From positions 1-24,592 of the forward strand of contig JADRCO010000926.1 in the NCBI GenBank assembly GCA_021464525.1: DNA of 24,592 nucleotides, written 5' to 3'. Of this stretch, positions 1 to 11,083 are shown in pieces. Under the pieces are notes generated by a model that saw only the letters and a list, made by a program, of their open reading frames with translations, made no database searches and was not told the origin of the DNA. The stretch's first letter is position 1; the number at the start of each line of letters is the position of its first letter. The DNA is from Rhizophagus sp. LPA8_4_AMF (Eukaryota > Glomeromycota > Glomeromycetes > Glomerales > Glomeraceae). The position numbers and the translations under genes are program-made.

Positions 1-93
1 CGTCGTAAATATGGAGAACGGTAACACAAAATATTCATGTGAGCACGAAATATTTTTACGTTAGGATCTTCAATTGTAATATTATAATATCCA
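1..93 (-). pseudogene. BTB-domain exon fragment (copy A), cut by window edge
   Basis: On the minus strand this is nearly base-for-base the same as part of the BTB exon of the intact gene at 3471-4904 (compare 4741-4845). It encodes the VKIFRAHMNILCYRSPYLRR stretch of the BTB fold. About 12 bases present in the intact gene (ACCAATTTC region) are missing after position 71, and the similarity stops near 93, so the start of the gene is lost. Since the family reads on the minus strand, the rest of this copy would lie to the left of the window. It is a broken remnant unless the left side shows otherwise. Confidence 0.75.
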
Positions 94-326
94 TCATGTT
101 TCACATTAGGGTTACGCCAATCTGCACAATCTGCGGCTTGCCTTACCAAGCTGATCATTAAAATTCAATTCGTTACGAGATATACAGTATGATGGAAAAT
201 AATCTATTTTATATTTTGAATAATTTTTGTCGATAAAATTTTTGTAAGGTTTAAGGTACACTGTCAAAAATCTACGTATTCACTTTACAATAGGATCTAT
301 GAACCGAACAAATTATTGGTTCGAAA

Positions 327-351
327 AAAAATTACATCACATGTAATTTTT
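327..351. repeat. Perfect 11-bp inverted repeat
   Basis: AAAAATTACAT, a 3-base spacer (CAC), then ATGTAATTTTT. It sits between two decayed BTB-TLDc scraps. It could form a hairpin or be a relic of a small inverted-repeat insertion. No function can be assigned. Confidence 0.55.
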
Positions 352-445
352 AAAAATGAATCCGTCTTGACTTTCAATTCGTATGATAAATATAATTCTC
401 CTAAATGACCATATTTACTATTATTGATAACAACTGTTTATCAAT

Positions 446-460
446 CCGGTTTGAAACCGG
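446..460. repeat. CCGGTTT-G-AAACCGG palindrome
   Basis: A perfect 7-bp inverted repeat around a single G. The core ACCGGTTT word recurs at about a dozen places in the window, mainly at 20916-20965 and 22433-23265, although CCGG should be rare in DNA this AT-rich. It looks like a scattered repeat unit. Confidence 0.6.
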
Positions 461-463
461 TGA

Positions 464-690
464 AACTATATCTATATTAGCAATTTTTGAATCAATAATT
501 TTCTCAATTTTAATATTTCTAGGGAGTGAAATATGATCGATTAGTACTCTATGTGATTTCATAGAGCTGGTCATTTAAAAGTTTTGATATGGTCGAACTT
601 TTTGTAAGAACTACTTTAGATGATAAATTAAAAATCTAATAAAAAGGCTAACAATGTTGCAAAATATTTTTAATTGTTTGAAATCATTAT
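464..690 (-). pseudogene. Decayed BACK-TLDc linker scrap (copy A')
   Basis: This stretch aligns with 3925-4160 of the intact gene, the end of BACK and the linker before TLDc. Shared words include CAATTTTTGAATCAATAAT, TTTTAATATTTCT and GGTCGAACTTT. It has many indels and no open frame. Just to its right (728-750) begins the same upstream flank found before the other copies, so the BTB exon of this copy was deleted. TLDc sequence is barely detectable to its left. Confidence 0.7.
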
Positions 691-727
691 ACAAAATCCT
701 TGAAGGTCTAATAATCTTTATATTAGT

Positions 728-1540
728 TTTGTTACACAATGCAAGGAAACTTATAAATTACATTTGCTGCGGAATTTAATTTAAAATAATGGATTAAGTC
801 TGTTAACCTTTATTCCTTTGTAAGACTTAATCTTACGCCCTGATATCCACCTAAATTTACTTTTCGTTCGATTTGTATTTAATGGATTGTGTTATATATT
901 ATTGCAAGCCAACGCTTATTTTGACTTTACCATAAATAATTTCATAAGATGGAATTTCCAAGGAACCTAGTTCACAATATTTTCTTATCCATAGTTGCAG
1001 TTTGTAAGTAATATATTTTAATTTGATTCAGTTATTCTAAATTAACAGCTTTATTATTTTAATTAATTAATTCTTACTGATCTTGAATAGTTTTACAAAC
1101 ATAAAATCATGTTAATCCGCAACCAATTTTAAAAATTTAAAGCACTTTTATTAAATTAATTTCTTTATAAGTTGAATAGATCCGATGAAACGAATTATTC
1201 ATTTGATATATTAAATATTAAAAATTAGTGTTTATTTACTTGTATTTGCTTGTATTTTTATATATATATTTTTTTATTATTATAAAGAAAGTGGTTACCC
1301 ATTATAAAGCGATAATTTTTTTGAGACACAATGATTTCCGTTTATTATATATAAGAAATTGAACATAATGAACTATGTGGATTTTAATTGGAAGGAACGT
1401 ACTATTCATGTTTTATATACGATTAAAATATTATTGGAATAGTTTCGTAATTCTGTAACTTTGCAGTATATTTAATGCTCATATTTTTAACGCCTTTGAA
1501 ACCTTTCTTCTATGAAAGTTTTAGCAAAGTTTTATTTATA
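728..1540. repeat. Duplicated 5' flank of a BTB-TLDc unit
   Basis: No gene is seen here. The stretch matches, in order and orientation, the flank upstream of the intact gene. The ACACAATGCAAGGAAAC region matches 3071-3087 and resembles 5040-5055. 800-960 matches about 5670-5855 (the ATTCCTTTG...CTTATTTTGA blocks), and 1120-1260 matches 6060-6215 (the GAATTATTCATTTG block and the run of TTTGTATTT words). The units were therefore duplicated together with about 1-1.5 kb of upstream DNA, which may include their promoters. Confidence 0.65.
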
Positions 1541-1600
1541 TGATTTGAAATACTTCATAATCCTCTATAGAAAAAAAAAATCTTCAGGATCTCTTATCTT

Positions 1601-2950
1601 TTTTTCCATTTTACAGCGAATCCTATTATGATTTGTAGATTCATTTCCCGAAACCCCTATAATAATATCTTCCCCAATGATCAGAACGATAATTCAATGC
1701 AAGATCTGTATTTTTAACATTACTTATTACAGCATCTTTAATATTTTTACTATTAAAAGAAAAACCTATCATTAGTCATACCCCAGGTGTTAGAAGATTC
1801 CCATTTTAAAGGATTATATCCACTAACAATTTCATGTGTCCCTTCTATTTTAATAAATGTAACAGTATCATATTCATTATCACATAATTCGTGAATCCAT
1901 CTCTACTTCCTCTTAATAGTAATATAAACTCGCGCGGTAAATAATATTCTCTAATTTGAGCAAATTTGTTACCATTATTGCCAATCTATCTTAAAATAGC
2001 TGAAAAAATATCAAAGTTAACAATTTTTGAATAAATAATGCTATCACTATTAATATTTCTTGGGATTAAAATATTATCAATTGATACACTATCAGGATTC
2101 ATATAGAAGTCTATTAAGTCTTTGTAAAGTTGTTGATTTAAGAGATTTTGATACGGTCGAACTTTCTGTGTTAATTCTTTAGATGATAAGCAAAAAAATC
2201 TAATTAGAGATAAACAATGTTGTAAGGTAATTTTCATAAATCATCATCTGATCAATCATTGGAGTCAGAAACAAGAGTTGAATTTTGTGCAAGGCCCATT
2301 TTAATACACGTTCACACTCTTCAATTTCTTCATCTGTAAATCATACCTTTTAATAAGTGAAGCTAAAAAGCTTTCAGAAATCGAAGTGAAATAAAGTGAT
2401 TTAAATATTTTTCAGGTGATTTACAGTAGCAATAAAATTTGCACAAAATTGTTGAAGCTCCACAAAATTATTAGATTGTAGGTTGACTTGTTGAGTAAAT
2501 TCAAGATTTTCTTCCATCCATTCAGACTTATTTTCAATTAAATATTTTTGTAAACAGTTAACTAGTTCTTGAAGATGAAGCTCATCTGCAGCTACCAATG
2601 TATTTAGAATGTCTGAAGTTTCTTGTCCATTCAACGAAAGAATTCGTAAATATATCTATAATAAATATTAAAGATTTACAGTAATGTAAATTTGATCGTG
2701 AGAATTAATGAAAATTTCCGGTGATATATTTGGTAATTTAATATGAGCTAATACGTTATCGTTGTTCTTTTTATTGGAGGCTAATATTCGTCGTAAATGT
2801 GGAGAACGGTAGCACAAAATTTTCATGTGAGCACGAAAATTTTTACGTTAGGATCTTCACCAACTTCAATTGTAATATCATAATATTCATTATCTTCCAA
2901 AAGTTCAATATAATTTTGGCTTAATAATTTTAAAAACAATTAGCAGACAT
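1601..2950 (-). pseudogene. BTB-BACK-TLDc pseudogene (copy B)
   Basis: This is an almost full-length relative of the intact gene at 3471-4904, easily aligned with it from the BTB start codon (complement of 2948-2950) to near the TLDc end. It is broken several times. One base is lost in codon 3-4 (ACAATTAGCAGA versus ACAATTCAGCAGA). The end of the BTB exon and its splice donor are deleted near 2700. A 6-7-base deletion lies near 2238. The conserved RWID tryptophan of TLDc has become a TAG stop near 1987, a 16-base deletion lies near 1891, and the final codons are lost. Only 77- and 83-codon pieces stay open. The damage is light relative to overall identity, which suggests recent loss of function. 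Transcription or a regulatory RNA role cannot be excluded. Confidence 0.85.
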
Positions 2951-3410
2951 TATTTTACGTATTTTGTAAAATATAAGAAAGAAAAAATGTATAATATTTT
3001 TATTGTTTTTAATTTGGGGGTTAAATCATAATGTTAACCCATGGCTAGATATATTGGCATAAAACTTTTGTTACACGATGCAAGGAAACATTGTTTGTAC
3101 GATATATTAGTATATCATTATATCCCTCCTGAAATTCCGGGTACCATCAAAAGTTGTAAAATTCCGGGTATAATACCCAAAATATAAGGTCCTATTTTAT
3201 TTATTTGTTAATTTCTGCCTTGGTTTATTATTGTAAATACAGAACTAAAGAAACTAATATTCTATTATTCTTACTGCCACATTTTAAGAAAAGACGGAAA
3301 TAGATATTTTAAGAATATAAAAATATTGTATGCATAGTATCTACCCTTGTAATGTACTCAAAATTTGCAGAGTGCAATGACCCGTAATATGTCAAATGAA
3401 ATTATCGCTT
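2951..3410. repeat. 5' flank of copy B, paralogous to flank of copy C
   Basis: No gene is seen. The stretch pairs with 4905-5620: the TAATTTGG region, ACTTTTGTTACAC, TTTGTACG-TATA, TTTCTGCYTTGRTTTATTATTGTAA and TTGTATGCATAGTATCTAC occur in the same order. The right-hand copy carries an extra block of about 175 bp (see 5208-5382). Two CCGGGTA words (3138-3165) are specific to this copy. Confidence 0.6.
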
Positions 3411-3470
3411 TATGATTTGAAATAATTCATAATCTTCAATAAAAAAATAATCTTTAATATCTCTTATCTT

Positions 3471-4904
3471 TTATTCATAATATTCCATTTTACAGCAAAA
3501 TTTATTATAATTTGTAGATGCAGCTCCAGTAGTCCATATACCAACATCTTGCCCAAAGTATGGTCCATGGTCAACGCGATATTTCAATGCACGATCTGTG
3601 TTTTTAACATTACTTATTACAGCATCTTTAATATTTTTACTATTAAAAGAAAAAATAAAACTATCATTAGTCCTACCCCAGGTGTTAGAAGATTCCCATT
3701 TTAAAGGATTATATCCACCAACAATTTCATCGGTTCCTTTTATTTTAATAAATGTAACAGTATCATATTTATTATCACACAATTCATGAAATTTCTTAGG
3801 TGTGAATCCATCTCTACTACCTCTTAATAGTAAATTGAACTCGCGCGGTAAATAATACTCTCTAATATGAGCAAATTTGTTACCATTATTGTCAATCCAT
3901 CTTAAAATGGTTGAAAAAATATCAAAATTAACAATTTTTGAATCAATAATATTATCTCTTTTAATATTTCTTGGAAGTAAAATATTATCAATTGATACAC
4001 TATCAGGATCCATATAGGAGTCTATTAAGTCTTTGTAAAGTTGTTGATTTAAGAGTTTTTGATACGGTCGAACTTTCTGTGTTAATTCTTTAGATGATAA
4101 ACAAAAAAATCGAATTAAAGGCAAACAATTTTGTAAAGTAGTTTTCATCGTTTTGAAATCATCATCTGACCAAGCATTAGGGACTGAAACGAGGATTGGA
4201 TTTTGTGCAAGACCCCATTTTAATACATACTCCCACACTTCAATTTCTTTCATTTGTAAATCATCCCTTTTGATAAGTGAAATTAAAGATTTCTCAGAAA
4301 GAGAAGTAAAATCAAATGATTTAAATATTCTTTCGGGAAATTCAGCCATTAAGTTTGTGCAAAATTGTTGAAGTTCTGATAAAGATTTAGATTGGAAGCT
4401 TGTCCGATGAATAAGTTCAAAATGCTGTTCTAACCATTCAGAATTATTTTTAATTAAATATTTTTGTAAATAATTAACTAATTCTTGGAGATGAAGCTCA
4501 TCTGCAGCTATCAATGTATTTAGAATATCTAAAGTTTCTTGTCCATTCAACGAAAGAATTCCTCCATAAATATACCTAATAATAAAAAAAGTTTAAATAT
4601 TAAATAATTACAGTATGTAAATTTGATTGTGGGATAAATAAAAATACCTTAAAATAATTTGAAAAATTTCTGGTGATATATTTGGTAATTTAATATGAGC
4701 TAATACGTTATTGTTGTTCTTTTCATTAGAAGTTAATATTCGTCGTAAATATGGAGAACGGTAACACAAAATATTCATGTGAGCACGAAAAATTTTTACG
4801 TTAGGATCTTCACCAATTTCAATTGTAATATCATAATATTCATTATCTTCCAAAAGTTCAATATAATTTTGGCTTAATAATTTGGAAAACAATTCAGCAG
4901 ACAT
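3471..4904 (-). CDS. BTB-BACK-TLDc domain protein (intact copy C)
   Basis: Two exons, 4904-4648 and 4575-3471, joined across a 72-nt intron (4647-4576, donor GTATTT, acceptor TTATTAG). The junction rebuilds an Arg codon and the family hallmark LRYIYGG, giving 453 aa. Domains in order: BTB/POZ (about 15-125; YYDITIEIG, FRAHMNILCYRSPYLRRI), BACK (about 150-225; SLIKRDDLQMKEIEVWEYVLKWG) and TLDc (about 300-453; LLLRGSRDGFTPKKFHELCD, GGYNPLKWESS, DSFIFSF, ending in MEYYE). BTB-BACK proteins usually dimerise and recruit cullin-3 ubiquitin ligases, and TLDc is linked to oxidative-stress resistance. That role is inferred from the family. The start is the ATG before the conserved SAELFSKLLSQNY opening. 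This is the only undamaged member in a tandem row of broken copies. Confidence 0.92.
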
Positions 4905-6430
4905 TATTTTGCGTATTTTTAAAAAAAAATAAGAAAGAAAGAAAAAAGATTAATATTTTTTATTGTTATAATTTGGAGAGTTAAATAATGATGTACAATT
5001 ACATAATCTATGGGCTATATATAATAACATAAACTTTTGTTACACAATTCAAGGGTACATCATTTGTACGGTATATCACTATTCACGGGCCATAGTACTC
5101 ATTATGATACCCTTCTTGAAATTTTTAAAATAACGGTACTTTCATATTTTAATCATCAAGATTTGTAAAATACCATAATACACAGATCCTTTTTTATCTA
5201 TATGTTATTGTAGAATTTTAATGGCCGATATTTTATTAGACATCCAATATTGAAATCAGCATTGGCAGCATAATTCTATTGGTCACCGCAGTATTCTCAC
5301 AGTATTCCAATGACCGAACTATAACTCAGTTATTGGATGGGATTCGGACGAAGACCGATATACCTATTGCCCATCCAATAACTATTTATTAATTTCTGCT
5401 TTGATTTATTATTGTAATTACAGAAATAAAGAAGATCAAAATAGTTGTTGTATTCTACAAAAATAAAAACTTTCATTCTACATTACTATCGCTTATAACG
5501 TCTTTTTTCAAAGAAATATTGAAGCTTCTAAAGCATCCTGGATATTTTAAAAACATTGTATGCATAGTATCTACTCTTATAATTTACCCGACTATAAACA
5601 AAAACCTCTCACAATAATTTACAGCAACAATGGCCCACGATATATTTTTATTTTACCATAAAATATAGATTAATACTTTTAATTCTAATCCTCATTCCTT
5701 TGCTTAGACCTCATCCAATTCCTGATACCTACTTAAAATTTTCTTTCGATCGATTGATATTTTAACAGGACAAACAGTACAATTATGTCCTACATTATCG
5801 TTAATACTTATTTTGATTTCGCTCACCACTAATTCTATTGGGAAAATTCCAAGTGATATTCAAATTTTTAGCTCATTGTGATGTAATTCAATATTTTTCT
5901 GACCTATATAGTAAGTAATATATTTCAATAGATCGAGTTATTTAAATTTCACAGTTTCATCATTCGATGCAATCAACAAAGGTTCATTAAACAATTTGAA
6001 TAGCTTTGCGAATAAAAAATCTTGCTAATTTGAAAATTTTAATATATTCACAGTTAAATTAATCCCGCACCAAAATTTCAAATTCATAAAATTCAAATCA
6101 CTTGTTATTAATACGTGTAGAAACAATTAAATCAAAGAAATGAATTATTCATTTGTTATTTTTTGATAAAAAAAATATATTGTTTATTTGTATTTGTACG
6201 TATTTGTATTTTTTTCCCTTTTTTTAAAAAAAAAGAGGATTACAACATTATATAAAAAATTACTTGTTAAACTTTTCATGAGAGGAAGTATCAACAAGTG
6301 TTAAATAATAATATCTGAGTATCAGCATGATCAATATAAAATTAATAAAATATGAAAACGATCCCTTAAATTAAAATCCTCATAATTTATAATATCGATT
6401 TCTTATGATAAAAGGAAATTATTTTTGTCT
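4905..6430. repeat. 5' flank of copy C, with duplicated blocks
   Basis: No coding region is supported. 4905-5620 parallels the flank of copy B and 5640-6220 parallels 780-1260, so this is the fullest version of the family's upstream spacer. A TATATATAG word on the minus strand (5014-5022) lies about 110 bases before the copy C start codon and could be its TATA element. A GAAAGAAAGAAAAAAGA run (4932-4950) lies in the presumed 5' UTR. The spacer contains the insertion at 5208-5382. Confidence 0.55.
5208..5382. mobile_element. Short insertion absent from the paralogous flank (MITE-like)
   Basis: The two duplicated flanks align up to TATATGTTA (5199-5207) and resume at TATTTATTA (5383-5391). The unfilled site in the other flank reads TATTTGTTA (about 3201-3209). 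The extra 175 bp is therefore an insertion, and the 9-base words on both sides look like a diverged target duplication. The right end holds a perfect 14-bp inverted repeat (AGTTATTGGATGGG 5328-5341, CCCATCCAATAACT 5370-5383). Clear inverted repeats linking the two outer ends are not seen, so the element class is open. Confidence 0.5.
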
Positions 6431-6509
6431 CGAACGAAATTACCGCTTTATTATTTGTAACATTTCATGATCTCCTATAGAAAAATAATATTATCCGTAA
6501 ATTGATTTT

Positions 6510-7402
6510 GCCAAAATATGGACCATAAGTAGAGCTATTTCTTCAATGCATGATCGGAATTTTTTACATGGCTAATATTTGCGGTTTTAACATTCTTATT
6601 CATAAAAGAAAAAATAAAACTATCGTTAGATTTACCCAAATATCAGAAGATTCCCATTTTAAAGGATTATATCTACTAATAATTTCATCCGTCCTTTTTA
6701 TTTTAATGAATGTACAGTATCATATTTACCATCACATAATTCATTAGATGTAAATCTACTCTACTTCCTCTTAATATTAATTTAAAATTATATGGCAAAT
6801 AAGGTCCTCAATTATGAGTAAATTTTCTATTATTGTTCTTAAAATAGCTGAAAAATAGGCAAGTTAACGATTTTTAAACCAATAATTTTATCACCTTTAA
6901 TATTTCTAGGAAGTAACATATTATCAACTGGTACACTATCAGGATCTGGATAGGAGTCTATTAAGTCATCATACAATTGTTTACTTAAGTTTTTTGACAT
7001 GGTCGAACTTTCTGTCTCAATTTTTTAGATGATAAACAGAAATCTAATTAAGGGTAACCAATTTTGTAGAATATTTCTCATCGTTTTGAAATCATCATCT
7101 AACCAAGTTTAGGATCTGAAACAAGTGTTGGATTTTGTGTAAGACCCCATTTTAATACATATTCCCATACTTCAATTTCTTTCATTTGTAAATCATCTCT
7201 CTTAATAAGTGAAATTAAAAAGTTTTCAGAAATCGAAGTGAAATAAAATGGATTCAAGTATTTTTTCAGGTGATTTAACAATAAAATTTGCGTAACATTG
7301 TTGGAACTCCACAAAATAATTAGATTGTAGGCTAAACTCGTTGAATAAATTCAAAATTTCTTCCATCCATTCAGACTTATTTTCAATTAAATATTTTGTA
7401 AA
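6510..7402 (-). pseudogene. Truncated BTB-BACK-TLDc pseudogene (copy D)
   Basis: The order TLDc, linker, BACK is recognisable: the complement of 6640-6670 aligns with the GGYNPLKWESS codons, and 7099-7314 keeps an open SLIKRDDLQMKEIEVWEYVLKWGLTQNP stretch. The BTB exon and intron are missing: similarity stops at about 7402 inside the BACK N-terminal helix codons, in AAATATTTTGTAA. Numerous indels break the frame. Small shared differences (the GAAATAAA and GATTGTAGG words) make it look closer to copy B than to the intact copy C. Confidence 0.8.
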
Positions 7403-7524
7403 TTCTTATTAAATATAGTTTTCGCTTTTTATAACCGTATGTGTCAAAAATATGAGCAAATTTAAAATCATTTTCTGATTTGCAGTCTGATAATTAAATC
7501 ACAAATAATAATTTAGCAAATTAT

Positions 7525-9684
7525 TTAATCAACATTCAATAGAGATTTAAGAATAGTAATTTGTGCATCAGGACGTGATAAATAAGTTGGACCTGCACTC
7601 CTGCTACGACAGTTGCGACAGTTTAAAAAATCGGAGATTTAAATAATAATATTGAATTGACAGATATAACGCGAATATTACAATATACTTATTAAATAAA
7701 TTAAAAAGAAAGACATCTTAGTCATCTTACGCACTAATCGTTTTTTATTTAATGAAAAACAAATATAATAAAATACAATGAATATTTCTTTATGATCAAT
7801 ATAAAAGACAAAATAAAAACCTATTTTGTAATAGTTAAGTATGAAATCAATTTTTAATAATCCATCATATATCAAAAGTGATTCTTTGGTAGTATAATCT
7901 TTATAATATAAATAAATCAATTAATTTATAATTTTAAATTGCATTATTATTAATGTAATTAGTATTATTACTTACTATTATTATTAGAATTGCTAGAACT
8001 AGTATCATTATCAATATCAAATTCAAGTTCTTTTGTTAAATAATCTGAATAAGGGAAATTTTGATTAATCATCATATATAAAAATAAAATAAAAAAAACT
8101 TAACGTTGTTTACCATTATTTTTGTTTATCTTGACTCTTTTAATATTCTCATCTAATATAATAAAATTTTTTAAAATAGGAATTAATTATAAAACATTAA
8201 AATAAAATTATTGTTTTTTTACCTTCATTATCATTATCATCTTCGATATTTCCATCAACAAATTTTCTTTTATTATTTTGATCATGAAAATGTGATCCTA
8301 GTAAATTGTTAAAAAATGATATTAAAATTACTTACCATTTTAAGAAAAAATGATTAAGTAACAACAAAAAAAAATACTTGGAATTTTTAAACTTCTGATG
8401 GTTTCTACAGATTTTATAATTGTACTCAAAGATCTACTTTTATATATAGCACCTGGACTATATGATGCTATAGGTCCAATATCTGGTGATGACTTTATGA
8501 TTTTAGTTCGATTGCTATAAAACTCATTATCTGAAATAACCCTAATTTTATCCTTTAACTCAGTAGCCGTTGGTCTTTTATTTGGATCAGAATTCCAACA
8601 TTCTTTCATTAATTCAATATAACCTTCAGGCGCATCTGTAACAATTGGAGGTCGAAGTCCATCACATATTTCAATAATAAGTACTGTATCATGATCTTGA
8701 CCCCAAAATGGTCTTCTACCTGTCATTAATTCCCACATGATCATGCTTAAACTATATATGTCTGAGGCTTTAGTATATTTTTGTCCCCGAAAAATCTCAG
8801 GGGCAATGTAAGGAATAATTCCGTAAATCTCACTATCGTCATTATCTGATGATTCAATTGCAGATTTACTTAACCCTAAATCGCCTGTTATTGCATTAAA
8901 GTAACCTTTAATAAAAATATTCCCGCTATGATAATCTTTGTGAATGATGTTTGCATCATGTATTTCTTCAAGCCCACAGATAATATCAAACACAGTGAGA
9001 GTAGCTTAGAAGCCCACTCAATATTAAAAAAAATCATCTGTTATGAAATGTGTTAATTACAAAATATTATGAAGGAGGAAATTTATCATAAAATCGTGGG
9101 TAGAAGGATCTTGGGTAATCCCATAGTACATGCTGATATGAGATCTAGTATTATGATAATTCTTCCAACTTGAAGTAAAATTGTAATATGTCTTGAGCTA
9201 AAATAAATAATTGAAGTATAAATTATTTTATAGTAGAGTTTATAAATTAAATTCTACGCATTTAAGTGAGGTATTGTACAGTAAATTTATGCAATTTTAT
9301 GTTTTTAGAATTATTTAGTTCCTTGAGAGCAACAGTTGTTTTACCAAATCTATTATACTTTTGTTTGTTATCGTCCCAATTTTTTATAGGACCATCGATC
9401 CAAGAGGCTTTATAAATTTTGCTAAACCCTCCTTCAGCTACATCTTTGAATCTACTATAAGGAACAAATTCCATTATCCACTCTTTTTTATAAGGATTAG
9501 CTAATGTGTATCTTATAAAATTATCAATAACGTTATTACCACTTAACGAAATTGACGAAACCATTTTTTCATTACGACATTGATAGCAAAACTGATCATA
9601 TATGAAAGTTGTGCGATCGCATTTACTACATTTCTTAAAAAATGTTGGTTTTTGTGTCGTTTGTGTTGAATTACTTAAAGACAT
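7525..9684 (-). pseudogene. TKL-type protein kinase gene, disrupted in the hinge region
   Basis: Exon 1 (9684-9280) encodes a Cys-pair motif (Cys19, 22, 33, 36), the family block VIDNFIRYTLANP, the nucleotide loop VAEGGFSKIYKASW and the VALKEL lysine (121). A 82-nt intron leads to exon 2 (from 9197, MYYGITQDPSTHDFM). The C-lobe is well kept: HKDYHSGNIF catalytic loop (HKD for HRD), DLGLSK for DFG, IAPEIF, SDIYSLSMIMWE and CWNSDPNKRP. Between the lobes there is an in-frame stop (9059-9057), a +1 shift in an eight-T run (complement of 9026-9033) and a further shift near 8997. The 3' part continues through exons ending 8378, then 8297-8223, 8152-8114 and 8044-7976, joined by 69-80-nt phase-1 introns. 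It ends either at the stop 7970-7968 or, after a 383-nt intron, in exon 7592-7525. Presumed role was Ser/Thr or Tyr signalling. Confidence 0.8.
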
Positions 9685-9749
9685 AATAATTATTTTCTTT
9701 CATAAATTTCGTCCCGAATAAAAAATTATTTATACATCAAGAAATTATT

Positions 9750-9757
9750 TATTTATA
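9750..9757 (-). promoter_or_regulatory. TATA box of the kinase gene
   Basis: TATAAATA on the minus strand, 66-73 bases before the ATG at 9684. A second TATAAATA lies at 9727-9734. The distance matches the TATA-like boxes of the two other best genes here (11532-11541 and 15349-15356), which supports the chosen starts. Confidence 0.5.
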
Positions 9758-9784
9758 AGTTACTTCATAATAATAAACATTATG

Positions 9785-11083
9785 GAATTCTATATTCGAA
9801 ATCTAAGAAAATTAAGAAAATTCTAATTAACAAGAGTTTATCCTTTTAAGGAAAAAATCAGCTTGATACATTAAAAAAAAAATTTGTTAGCTTTTAGAGA
9901 ATATTTCTGGAAAACGTCAAAATTCACATGAATAATAATCCCTTGTACGCTTGTACAACCTCTGAAATTGCACAAACCGGAAATTCTTATAGAGATTAAG
10001 TCCATACTTTACTACCAAAAACTTTTAAATGATTAGCTTAATATATTAAAAAGCTTCTTAATTTTATAACTCCGAAGCCACAAAAGAATATTCTAATGTG
10101 AACCAATTTAGGTTAATGCAAGTATTATGTAATTATTTAATATATACATATATATTTATATATATTTACATTTAAGGAAAAAAAAAACTCCTAAAGTATA
10201 TCATAAGACTAGTTCAATCTGGTTCATGGTTGGTGACATCTGAAATTACAACAAAGTTCTAATATATTCTAATTTTAAATAAGCGTTGAATTGTGTATCA
10301 TGTAGGCCATTTTCACTACCTTACATCACACACTTAGCCAATCTACGTCACTCGCTACCTACCACCGGATGAACGATAATAATAAATAGTTTAATAAGCT
10401 CAACATAATTGATTATTCCTCAGTTAAAATATAAAGCAGAAGACACTATTAGCTTTACGTATTTTTTTCAGGGCCGGAATTACGATAATTCCAGAACGCA
10501 TCTAAAAAAGGAATAAATTTGGCTGACATTCTAGCGATTCGTTTTACTAATGGTAAAGTCATTTGAATAAATGTTTATGTGATCGATCTATATTTAAAAC
10601 AGTTTTTTTTGGATTGAAAGCCAAATCTGGGCAACTACAAATTAATGAGCAACAGGAAATTCATGATCAGATCCGGAGTCAGTTGTCTCTTGTTACTTTC
10701 ACTGGCATAAAATAAAATTATTGATAACAACGGGATTTTATTATAAATATTACACTAACGGCCCATCGACGATTGCAGAATTATCCGTTAGTAATATATT
10801 TTATACTAGGAAAAAAATGTAAGATGGTCTTAATTTGTATCTATTAATAAAATTGAGAGATTCAAATAATATTTTATTTAAGTCAACAAAGTTACAACTG
10901 TAATAAATGTGAAAAAAAAATTTGGCAACTCAAAAATAAATTTTACTATGTCATAATAAAACAAGAGCCATTAGTTTTCATATAAAAAATAATAACATAT
11001 ACAAGCTCATAAATGACAATGAGTGACTGTTAGTATAGTGTTAATATTATTTTACAGATTAAGAAATAACGAATCTTCATATT
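9785..11083. other. Intergenic, no gene seen
   Basis: AT-rich and without a convincing open frame or splice-linked exons on either strand. It contains a TATATA-rich tract (10139-10171), a CCGGAATTACGATAATTCC patch (10474-10492) and one ATTATCCGTTA word (10780-10790) that recurs twice at 16461-16541. The patches look like old repeat debris. Confidence 0.5.

Noticed and set aside
3598..4371. Plus-strand open frames of 63 and 72 codons (3598-3789, 4153-4371)
   Set aside because: They are antisense shadows of the intact BTB-BACK-TLDc gene; the matching antisense frame is not kept in the paralogs.
6550..6747. Plus-strand 65-codon frame
   Set aside because: Antisense to the TLDc relic of copy D.
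7678..7920. Minus-strand 80-codon frame
   Set aside because: Lies in the presumed last intron of the kinase gene, is AT-driven (Ile, Tyr, Phe, Lys) and has no motif.
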